The translations under genes were made by a program, and so were the position numbers. A DNA stretch of 7,519 bases, taken from assembly GCA_005884855.1 (NCBI GenBank), contig VAZS01000445.1:1-7519 (forward strand). Direction: 5' to 3'. This DNA is from Alphaproteobacteria bacterium. GTDB lineage: Bacteria > Pseudomonadota > Alphaproteobacteria > Rhizobiales > Xanthobacteraceae. The notes beneath the pieces were generated by a model that saw only the letters and a program-made list of their open reading frames with translations, was not told the origin of the DNA and did not search any database. This document shows positions 1-5,434 of this stretch, piece after piece (positions within the stretch are counted from its first letter, which is position 1; the number at the start of each line of letters is the position of its first letter).

Positions 1-737
1 ACGATGCCGGTGAGGCCGACGCGCTCGTCGAAAGACCGCGCCAGATTGACCGCATCCTGGCCGGTGAGGGAGTCCGCGACCAACAGCACTTCATGCGGAC
101 TGGCCACGGCTTTGATGCCAGCCGCTTCGCTCATCATCTCTTCGTCGAGCGTGGTGCGGCCGGCTGTGTCGAGCAGCACCACGTCGTAGCCGCCGAGTTT
201 GGCGGCTTGCAGCGCGCGCGTCGCAATCTGCTCCGGCTTCTGGCCGGCCACCACGGGCAAGGTCTGGATATCGAGGTCGCGCCCGAGCACCGCAAGCTGC
301 TCCATCGCCGCCGGCCGATAGATGTCGAGCGATGCCATCAGCACCTTGCGCTTGTCGCGTTGGGTGAGGCGGCGGGCGAGTTTGGCCGTGGTCGTGGTTT
401 TGCCGGAGCCCTGCAGGCCGACCATCATGATCGCAACCGGCGGCACCGCATTGAGATCGATGGTTTGGCCATCGGAGCCGAGCGTGGCGATCAGTTCGTC
501 ATGAACGATCTTGACCACCATCTGCCCGGGGGTGACCGACCTGACAACTGTAGCGCCGATCGCCTGCTCGCGGACTTTTTCGGTGAAGCTCCGGACCACA
601 TCGAGCGAGACGTCCGCTTCCAGCAGCGCGCGGCGCACCTCGCGCATCGCCGCATCGACATCGGCCTCCGTCAGCGAGCCGCGCCGCGTCAGCCGATCGA
701 GTATGCCACCAAGCTTTTCCGACAGATTGTCGAACAC
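1..737 (-). CDS. ffh: Signal recognition particle GTPase Ffh (N-terminal part, runs off left edge)
   Basis: Ffh binds 4.5S RNA and signal sequences of nascent inner-membrane proteins and delivers ribosomes to FtsY at the membrane. The visible 245 codons hold the N domain (about residues 1-85, starting MFDNLSEKLGGILDRL) and most of the GTPase G domain. P-loop GLQGSGKTT is at 108-116, DIYRPAA at 138-144, DTAGR at 190-194, and the DSLTGQDAVNLA segment at 222-233. The TKLD motif and the M domain lie beyond the window. I chose the GTG at 735-737 because the protein then starts exactly like family members, and an AGGAAG lies 6 nt upstream; no in-frame ATG gives a full N domain. The gene diverges from the MBL-fold gene at 1098, and a palindromic repeat starts 16 nt upstream of the start codon, so the promoter must lie beyond or within that repeat. 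I see no frameshift. Identification is very secure. Confidence 0.97.
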   Translation of the reverse strand, partial: MFDNLSEKLGGILDRLTRRGSLTEADVDAAMREVRRALLEADVSLDVVRSFTEKVREQAIGATVVRSVTPGQMVVKIVHDELIATLGSDGQTIDLNAVPPVAIMMVGLQGSGKTTTTAKLARRLTQRDKRKVLMASLDIYRPAAMEQLAVLGRDLDIQTLPVVAGQKPEQIATRALQAAKLGGYDVVLLDTAGRTTLDEEMMSEAAGIKAVASPHEVLLVADSLTGQDAVNLARSFDERVGLTGI

Positions 738-743
738 TTAAGT

Positions 744-749
744 CTTCCT
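744..749 (-). promoter_or_regulatory. Ribosome binding site of ffh
   Basis: On the minus strand this reads AGGAAG, 6 nt before the GTG start at 735-737. Its spacing supports GTG as the true start. Confidence 0.7.
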
Positions 750-753
750 GCTG

Positions 754-851
754 CCTCACCCTGAGGAGCAGGCGCAGCCTGCGTCTCGAAGGGTGATGTT
801 GTATCGTTGCCGATCCTTCGAGACGCCGCTGCGCGGCTCCTCAGGATGAGG
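754..851. repeat. Pair of inverted REP-like hairpins (BIME-like) upstream of ffh
   Basis: Two palindromic units face each other. Unit A (756-796) has outer arms TCACCCT/AGGGTGA and inner arms GCAGGC/GCCTGC around GCA. Unit B (813-848) has outer arms ATCCT/AGGAT and inner arms GCCGC/GCGGC around TGC. Unit B reversed is a diverged copy of unit A (shared CCTGAGGAGC and GCGTCTCGAAGG), so the whole stretch can also fold as one long hairpin. Stem differences between the units are compensated on both sides. I recognise this GAGGAGC...GTCTCGAA type as a common intergenic repeat of Bradyrhizobium and relatives (memory, not searched). It starts 16 nt from the ffh start codon, so it would lie in the ffh leader if transcription starts beyond it. 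Confidence 0.85.
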
Positions 852-864
852 TCGTCCGTAACTG

Positions 865-934
865 CCGTCATACCCGCCCGCTGGAGCCTGTCATCGGGCT
901 CGCCGAAGCGAGACCCGGTGGCGGGTGGTGACGG
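865..934. repeat. Second palindromic intergenic repeat (about 70 nt)
   Basis: The outer arms CCGTCA-T-ACCCGCC (865-878) and GGCGGGT-GG-TGACGG (920-934) pair with one small internal mismatch. Inside, CGGGCTCG (895-902) pairs with CGAGACCCG (909-917) with one bulged base, around CCGAAG. It is a different family from the unit at 754-851 but also resembles a dispersed repeat of this group (memory). The rest of the gap up to the start at 1098 (935-1097) shows no hairpin, promoter or ORF I would defend. Confidence 0.7.
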
Positions 935-1097
935 TTTAACTTGTGCCCGGCTTGGCGCTTCAGCAACGCTGCCGGTGACCGATATTCCAAACACTTTTGC
1001 GCCCGTGGGCGCATCGCGCTGTCGGGCGTTGGCCTCCGGCCTCTCGGGCCGGGCGGCGGCTCTTGCCGAATCCACTGTTTTGGGGGCGAATTGGGCC

Positions 1098-2159
1098 ATG
1101 AAAATCACCCGTCGCCGATTTTTCGGATTGCTCTCGGGGGTCGCCGCTTTGGTCGGTCTGCCCGCCTGGACCTACAGCACGAAAAACTATTCCGGCCCGC
1201 TCTCGGACCATTTCGATGGAACGCAATTCTTTGATCCCGATGGAGTGCCGCCCAAATCGCTCCGGCAAGTCCTCCGCTGGCAATTCGGGCCCGGCCGGCA
1301 ACGTCAGGCTTGGCCGGAATGGGCGGCGAGCGCCTATGCCGATACGCCGCCGGCGCGGGTTAACGGCGCGAATGTGCGACTTTCGTTTGTCGGGCATGCG
1401 AGCTGGCTGGTCCAGACTTCAGGGCTGAACATCCTGATCGACCCCATGTGGTCGATGCGCGCCTCGCCCTTCGCCTTTGCCGGGCCGAAGCGCCACAACG
1501 ACCCCGGCATCTCCTTCGATGCGCTGCCTGCGATCGACATCGCGCTGGTGTCGCATGGCCATTACGACCATCTCGATCTCGCGACGCTGTCAGACCTGTC
1601 GGCGAAATTCTCTCCGCGCGTGATCACGCCGCTCGGCAATGATCTGACGATGCGTAGCGCCGATGATGCAATCCGCGCCGAAGCGTTCGACTGGCACCAG
1701 CGCATCGAACTCGGCAGCGGCGTCGCGGTGACGCTGGTGCCGACCCGGCATTGGACCGCGCGAGGACTATTCGACCGCAACCGCGCGTTATGGGCGAGTT
1801 TTGTGCTGGAGACGCCGGCGGGCAAAATCTACATAGTTTGCGATTCCGGCTATGGAGACGGCAAGCATTTCCGTCACGTCGCGCAAGCGCACGGCCCGCT
1901 TCGCCTGGCGATCCTGCCCATCGGCGCCTATGAGCCGCGCTGGTTCATGCGCGATCAGCACATGAACCCGTCCGATGCCGTGAAGGCGCTGGCCGATTGC
2001 GGGGCCGAGCAGGCACTCGCGCATCATCACGGCACATTTCAATTGACCGACGAAGCCATCGATGCGCCGCTCAACGCGCTGTACGCCGCGCTCGACGAAG
2101 CGAAGATTCCGCGCGAGAAGTTTCTGGCGCTCAAGCCGGGGCAGACTTTCGAAATCTAA
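1098..2159 (+). CDS. Metallo-beta-lactamase-fold hydrolase, NAPE-PLD-like, Tat-type N terminus
   Basis: A 353-residue predicted metal-dependent hydrolase; the substrate is unknown. Metal-site motifs in order: HASW (100-103), SHGHYDH (152-158, the HxHxDH signature), RHW with H218, CDSGYG with D249, HMNP (288-291) and AHHHGTF (308-314). The HASW, RHW and HHGTF set fits the branch containing N-acyl-phosphatidylethanolamine phospholipase D and RomA-like bacterial proteins. The N terminus (TRRRFFG, then a hydrophobic stretch to about residue 22) looks like a twin-arginine signal or anchor, without a lipobox cysteine, so a periplasmic or membrane-bound site is inferred. I chose the ATG at 1098 because it gives this N terminus. 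The frame stays open back to 807, but that part translates the intergenic repeats and is not believable as protein. No strong Shine-Dalgarno is seen (a G-run 11 nt upstream). The gene looks intact and stands alone. Confidence 0.88.
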   Translation: MKITRRRFFGLLSGVAALVGLPAWTYSTKNYSGPLSDHFDGTQFFDPDGVPPKSLRQVLRWQFGPGRQRQAWPEWAASAYADTPPARVNGANVRLSFVGHASWLVQTSGLNILIDPMWSMRASPFAFAGPKRHNDPGISFDALPAIDIALVSHGHYDHLDLATLSDLSAKFSPRVITPLGNDLTMRSADDAIRAEAFDWHQRIELGSGVAVTLVPTRHWTARGLFDRNRALWASFVLETPAGKIYIVCDSGYGDGKHFRHVAQAHGPLRLAILPIGAYEPRWFMRDQHMNPSDAVKALADCGAEQALAHHHGTFQLTDEAIDAPLNALYAALDEAKIPREKFLALKPGQTFEI

Positions 2160-2247
2160 CGCGTCGCCGAGCCGTCTGCTGGTGGTGGAGCAGCAAACGC
2201 GCGCATGCCCCGCGCATTTCGGCATTCCTGAGTGGTGGCGACGCATG

Positions 2248-2712
2248 CGCCTAACGGCGAATTTTCTGAAACAAATCAACCTGATTTGCCCTGTCCAGTC
2301 TCGTTTGCAAAAATATTTCGGTTATCGCTTCACCCAAATCAGCAATATACCCACCGCCATCCCGCCTCTTCAAAGGGGCGTTTCGCGATCGTCACGGACG
2401 TTGGTGCGGGATGCAGTGGACGCGGGCGGCGCGCTTGACGAAACGCGCTGACGCGGACGGCGAAGTTGTGTGGTCCTGACGCCCCGACGCTGGCGTCAAG
2501 CGTGCGGAGACAAACCGCCGGCGACGGTGACAAAAAAGCCCGGTCACCGGGGAGAGTACAAAGGAAACCGTTAAAACCATTGCGTGCGGGAATGCCGGGC
2601 AATCCTGGTGAACCTGTGGTGACTATGCTCGTGTGCTTTTTATTTTTGCACGCGAGGCTGCGGGTGCATTGGGCGCCCGGCATTCCCCACGCCCTCTGAA
2701 TTTTCAGATGGC
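2248..2712. repeat. Large structured intergenic element (about 460 nt), probable dispersed repeat
   Basis: No credible protein is encoded, yet the stretch is packed with inverted repeats: CAAATCA-ACC-TGATTTG (2272-2288); TGACGCC/GGCGTCA (2477-2483/2492-2498); CGGTGAC/GTCACCG (2525-2531/2543-2549); an 18-bp stem with one bulge (2582-2600/2675-2692) enclosing a 9-bp hairpin (2628-2656); and a terminal hairpin (2691-2712). A poor sigma70-like TTATCG-18 nt-TATACC (from about 2325) could start a plus-strand transcript. From memory, similar sequences with the same final stems lie between genes in many Bradyrhizobium genomes, and ORFs inside them (here 2466-2699) have been annotated as hypothetical proteins. 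I infer a dispersed element selected for structure. The left boundary is a guess. The flanks 2160-2247 and 2713-2789 show nothing. Confidence 0.6.
2582..2692. other. Long nested stem: candidate structured RNA or cruciform core
   Basis: The left arm 2582-2600 pairs with 2675-2692 over 18 base pairs; C2587 is the only unpaired base. Enclosed is CTCGTGTGC/GCACGCGAG (2628-2636/2648-2656, one G-U pair) with an 11-nt loop that is all T except one A. Read on the plus strand it would be a hairpin with a U-rich loop on a long basal helix. It does not end in a T-run, so it is not a standard terminator for the convergent genes around it. Strand and transcription are unknown. Confidence 0.6.
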
Positions 2713-2789
2713 AAAACAGCTTGAGCAAAACTCGCGCAGATGCGGCGAGATCGCGGAGTCGCGCTTGAGATCGCGAACCCGTATTTCGC

Positions 2790-2868
2790 CGTCATTGCGA
2801 GCGAAGCGAAGCAATCCATCGCGCAGCAAGTGGAGAAGTGGATTGCTTCGCTTGCGCTCGCAATGACG
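2790..2868. repeat. Long inverted repeat, copy 1 (CGTCATTGCGAGCGAAGC type)
   Basis: The left arm (2790-2818) and right arm (2839-2868) are reverse complements over 29 bp apart from one extra base on the right; a 20-nt centre separates them. The GTCATTGCGAGCGAAGCGAAG arm type is one I recognise as a frequent intergenic repeat of Bradyrhizobium and related genera (memory). It can form a very stable hairpin on either strand and could act as a bidirectional terminator for the convergent genes ending at 2159 and 3052, although no T-run follows. Confidence 0.85.
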
Positions 2869-2883
2869 GCAAAAAGACTCTCT

Positions 2884-2997
2884 GGTCATTGCCTGCGACA
2901 AACGCGAAGCGTTTGCGCACGGGAGCAACGCGACGAAGCAATCCATGGCGCTAGCCAAGTGGAGAACTGGATTGCTTCGCTTATGCTCGCAACGACC
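2884..2997. repeat. Long inverted repeat, copy 2, left arm carrying an extra 31-nt hairpin
   Basis: The right arm (2968-2997) and centre match copy 1 closely, including the shared AAGTGGAGAA. The left arm is split: GGTCATTGC (2884-2892), then about 31 extra nt (2893-2923), then the rest ending ACGAAGCAATCCA (to 2945). The extra piece is itself a hairpin, CAAACGC-GAA-GCGTTTG extended by TGCG/CGCA across one bulged A (2894-2919). Either a small palindromic unit was inserted into the arm or this is a longer natural variant of the repeat. Confidence 0.75.
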
Positions 2998-3051
2998 CAA
3001 TCTAGCTGTTTGAAAATCGAATCCGTGGCGCGCGCGGCGCAACGGGCGACG

Positions 3052-3648
3052 TTACTGCGCCTGCTTGATCGCCCAGGACACGCTTACCGTGACCTGAAGC
3101 GTTTCTTCGCCCTGCGCTACCGGCGTTGCAGACGCCGCGATCCCCTGGACGTTCCTGCGATAGGCCATCGGACTGGCAGCGCCTTCCTCCGAAATGCCAA
3201 GCGCTTCGCCGAGCCTAACGCCGGCAGCTTTGGCGTAGATCTCGGCCTTGCGGCGTGCATCGGAGAGCGCCTGTTCGCGAGCGCCGTCGAGCAATTTCGA
3301 GGCGTTCGACACCGAAAAACCGATGCCGCCGATATCGTTAGCGCCGGCACCAACGAGCGTGTCGATCACGCCGGCGAGCTTGTTGAGGTCGCGAAGGCGT
3401 ACCGTCACGCGATTGCTGGCGCGATAGCCGACGACGGGAGAGGGTGCGGAGCGGTTGGGCGCGTATTGCGGCTGCAGAGATAGCCGCGAGGTCTGGTAGT
3501 CGCTCTCGGCGATGCCGGCGCTCTTCAGCGCGAGCAATACCTTTCCCATCGCCGCGTTGTTGGCTTCCGATGTTTCCCGCGCAGTTTTGGCCTCCGATGT
3601 GATGCCTGCATCGATCTGCGCGAGATCCGGCGCGACCGATACGGTGGC
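3052..3648 (-). pseudogene. SIMPL-domain (DUF541) protein gene, 5' end deleted
   Basis: The frame running from about 3648 down to the TAA at 3052 encodes 198 residues of a SIMPL/DUF541 protein, the family of E. coli YggE and Brucella BP26, exported proteins usually about 240 residues long. The family-like stretch begins [19 protein letters not shown], continues through SRLSLQPQY and NRVTVRLRDLNKL, and ends LQVTVSVSWAIKQAQ. The start codon, signal peptide and first strand are absent. Upstream of 3648 the DNA belongs to the preceding gene, and this frame meets a TGA at 3721-3723 with no ATG, GTG or TTG between. The first possible start is the ATG at 3547-3549, giving 165 residues without a signal peptide. 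That ATG overlaps the end of the upstream frame (stop at 3525-3527), so some product by translational coupling is conceivable, but it would lack export. I treat the gene as broken, by genuine deletion or assembly error. Confidence 0.82.
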
Positions 3649-4325
3649 TTGTCTTCGGCGGTCTTCAGGGGATCTGTGATGTATTCCTCGATGAAGGTGT
3701 CCTTGGCCTCGAGCTTCTTGTCATCGAGGTGGTTGGTGATGGCCTCATAGGTGTTGTCCATGTTGTCGTAAGAACCGCGATGGACGAACTTCAGCGCCTT
3801 GCCGTCGGGCGATTTACCAATGCTCATATCCTTGGTCAGGTTCTTCGGCTCCTGATCGACCGGAATTTCCGCCAGATAAGTGAAGCCGGTATCGTCGGTT
3901 GCCGTATAGACGATCATCGCATTGCCCGCGGACTTGAGGCCCTGCTTATCGAGCAGTGCTGCTAACGACTTGAAGGAATCGATCAGGGTATCGAAAGCCG
4001 AATCCCAGGTGGCACTGCCTTTGAGTACGACCACGGTCTTCGGTTCTAGCGTGATCTGCTCGCCAAAAGGATCGGCGGTCTGTACCGGCGCGGGGACCGC
4101 CGGTGGCGCAGCCGGCGTCTCCGCAGTGGCAGGCGGGCTGGCCGGAGCCGCCGAGGGACCGCCCCCCGGAGCCGGCGCTGGCGTTGGCGCCGCCTCGGGC
4201 TTGGCAGGCGCCGTCGTCGATGGCGCAGGTGCCGGTGCTTGCGCCAGCGCGTTACCAGCGCACAAACAAATTGCGGCCGGGATCAGCGCGATCAGCAGCA
4301 GGCGAAACCAGCGGCGGCGATTCAT
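3525..4325 (-). CDS. Exported GyrI-like effector-binding-domain protein, C terminus replaced after a deletion
   Basis: Residues 1-28 are a signal peptide (NRRRWFR, hydrophobic core, cleavage expected after ALA at 26-28). Residues 29-83 are a Pro/Ala-rich linker. Residues 84-226 resemble the GyrI/AraC effector-binding fold: [10 protein letters not shown] (180-189), TYEAITNHL (192-200) and [10 protein letters not shown] (211-220) are its typical elements. An exported stand-alone domain probably binds a small ligand or partner in the periplasm; the function is unknown. From residue 227 (base 3647) the frame reads SIMPL-gene DNA out of frame, adding 40 arginine-rich residues ([11 protein letters not shown]...) that are not native. 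The family's last strand, roughly ten residues after EDK, is missing. The ATG at 4323-4325 has GGAGA 7 nt upstream. The native part is bases 3648-4325. The gene was probably co-transcribed with the SIMPL gene and diverges from dapF. Confidence 0.75.
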   Translation of the reverse strand: MNRRRWFRLLLIALIPAAICLCAGNALAQAPAPAPSTTAPAKPEAAPTPAPAPGGGPSAAPASPPATAETPAAPPAVPAPVQTADPFGEQITLEPKTVVVLKGSATWDSAFDTLIDSFKSLAALLDKQGLKSAGNAMIVYTATDDTGFTYLAEIPVDQEPKNLTKDMSIGKSPDGKALKFVHRGSYDNMDNTYEAITNHLDDKKLEAKDTFIEEYITDPLKTAEDKPPYRSRRISRRSMQASHRRPKLRGKHRKPTTRRWERYCSR

Positions 4326-4332
4326 TGCGTAT

Positions 4333-4337
4333 TCTCC
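4333..4337 (-). promoter_or_regulatory. Ribosome binding site of the GyrI-like gene
   Basis: GGAGA on the minus strand, 7 nt before the ATG at 4323-4325, supports that start. Confidence 0.65.
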
Positions 4338-4358
4338 AAGTCCTGTTCAAGTCCTGTT
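4337..4358. repeat. 11-bp perfect tandem duplication in the GyrI-like gene leader
   Basis: CAAGTCCTGTT occurs twice head to tail (4337-4347 and 4348-4358), starting where the ribosome binding site of the minus-strand gene ends. It may be a small replication-slippage duplication or a paired regulator site; the sequence does not decide. Confidence 0.8.
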
Positions 4359-4495
4359 CGGGAGTGGCGCCCGCCTGGTGTCCCGGTCACCTCAGCGAAG
4401 GCTGCGCATGCTAACACGCCAGCGCGGCTGCCGTCCCATGGCAGATGTGGCTTGGGGCTCTTCCAGGCACGGGTCTCGGCCCAGATACACCACAC

Positions 4496-4525
4496 TGGCC
4501 AATCGGCGGTGATTGGCCATATAAG
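4496..4525 (+). promoter_or_regulatory. Candidate dapF promoter overlapped by a perfect 9-bp palindrome
   Basis: TGGCCAATC (4496-4504) and GATTGGCCA (4511-4519) are perfect inverted repeats 6 nt apart. TGGCCA (4496-4501) is a fair -35 and TATAAG (4520-4525) a good -10 at 18-nt spacing, which would start transcription about 15 nt before the dapF ATG. The palindrome would then fill the promoter core, as an operator does. It is also possible that it only forms an RNA hairpin or serves the divergent GyrI-like gene. Confidence 0.4.
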
Positions 4526-4547
4526 GCAGGGACAATCGGGAAATTCG

Positions 4548-5417
4548 ATGAGCGCGCTTGCCAACCATGCGTTTGCCAAGATGAACGGCATCGGCAACGA
4601 GATTGTCGTGGTCGATCTTCGCGATTCGTCCGCCTCGGTTAGCTCGCAAGAAGCGCGTGCGGTAGCCTCGCCTGCGGGAGTGCCTTTCGATCAGTTGATG
4701 GTCCTGCAGCCACCACGGATCAAGGGTACTGAGGCCTTTATCCGGATCTACAACAATGACGGATCGGAAGTCGCAGCCTGCGGCAACGGCATGCGCTGCG
4801 TGGCGCGGAGGTTGTTCGAGGCTACCGGCCAGACCGCCGCCACGTTCGAGACCAAAGCCGGGCTGCTGAATTGCTGGGAAGGCGCTGACGGCCTCTACAC
4901 TGTCGATATGGGCCCGCCGAAATTCGGGTGGAAGGATATTCCCCTAGCCGAGGAGTTTCGCGACACCCGCTCGATCGAGCTGCAGATCGGCCCTATCGAT
5001 GCGCCCGTGCTCCACACTCCTTCGGTGGTCAGCATGGGAAATCCGCATGCGATTTTCTGGGTCGATGACGTCGATGCCTACGACCTTGGCCGCTTCGGGC
5101 CGCTTCTGGAGAACCATCCGATCTTTCCCGAGCGCGCCAACATCACCCTCGCCCGTATCGTCGATCGAGATCACATTACGATCCGCACCTGGGAGCGCGG
5201 AGCGGGACTGACAAAGGCCTGCGGCTCGGCGGCATGCGCCACCGCGGTGGCGGCGGCGCGGCTAAAGCGCGCCAACCGCATTGTGCAGATCGCGTTGCCC
5301 GGCGGCGAGCTCACGATCGAGTGGCGCGAGGGTGACGACCACGTGTTGATGACGGGGACAGCGGTTTTCGAATACGAAGGCCGCTTCGATCCGGCGCTGT
5401 TTGCCTCCGTCGCGTAA
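4548..5417 (+). CDS. dapF: Diaminopimelate epimerase
   Basis: Interconverts LL- and meso-diaminopimelate in the cytoplasm, supplying lysine and the peptidoglycan cross-linking residue. The 289-residue length is normal. The two catalytic cysteines are present in their motifs: AACGNGMRC with C78 and [10 protein letters not shown] with C225. Other family marks are [10 protein letters not shown] (9-18), NNDGSE (69-74), SMGNPHA (162-168) and ERGAG (216-220). I chose the ATG at 4548 because the protein then starts with the expected [13 protein letters not shown] and reaches family length; the frame is open further upstream but reads the intergenic region. Only a weak GGGAAA precedes the start. mtaB follows after 17 nt, so the two probably share a transcript. 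The gene is intact, unlike its neighbours on both sides. Confidence 0.97.
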   Translation: MSALANHAFAKMNGIGNEIVVVDLRDSSASVSSQEARAVASPAGVPFDQLMVLQPPRIKGTEAFIRIYNNDGSEVAACGNGMRCVARRLFEATGQTAATFETKAGLLNCWEGADGLYTVDMGPPKFGWKDIPLAEEFRDTRSIELQIGPIDAPVLHTPSVVSMGNPHAIFWVDDVDAYDLGRFGPLLENHPIFPERANITLARIVDRDHITIRTWERGAGLTKACGSAACATAVAAARLKRANRIVQIALPGGELTIEWREGDDHVLMTGTAVFEYEGRFDPALFASVA

Positions 5418-5434
5418 CGTGGGCGCTGCATGAC

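Noticed and set aside
93..764. A 223-codon plus-strand ORF opposite ffh
   Set aside because: It is a shadow of the ffh coding strand. Ffh is unmistakable on the minus strand, and the ORF even runs into the repeat upstream of ffh.
807..1097. N-terminal extension of the MBL-fold frame back to an ATG at 807
   Set aside because: It would translate two palindromic repeats, and the ATG at 1098 gives a proper Tat-type N terminus.
2671..2692. Rho-independent terminator for the MBL-fold gene
   Set aside because: The stem is strong but no T-run follows it, and it lies over 500 nt downstream of the stop codon. The T-run is in the loop.
2466..2699. A 77-codon plus-strand ORF ending ...VHWAPGIPHAL inside the structured element
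   Set aside because: It runs through both arms of the 18-bp stem and has no family I can name apart from similar hypothetical proteins that I recall from the same repeat. No ribosome binding site is evident. The structure explains the sequence better than a protein does.
2790..2997. CRISPR array from two repeat copies
   Set aside because: There are only two copies, each a long internal palindrome with a shared centre. There is no regular spacer pattern and no cas gene.
2740..3483. A 247-codon plus-strand ORF over the repeats and the SIMPL gene
   Set aside because: Its first part translates the inverted repeats and its second is the antisense of the SIMPL gene.
3547..3549. Taking this ATG as the true start of a normal 165-residue SIMPL protein
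   Set aside because: Thirty-three upstream codons in the same frame still match the family, so the real start lay further upstream and has been deleted.
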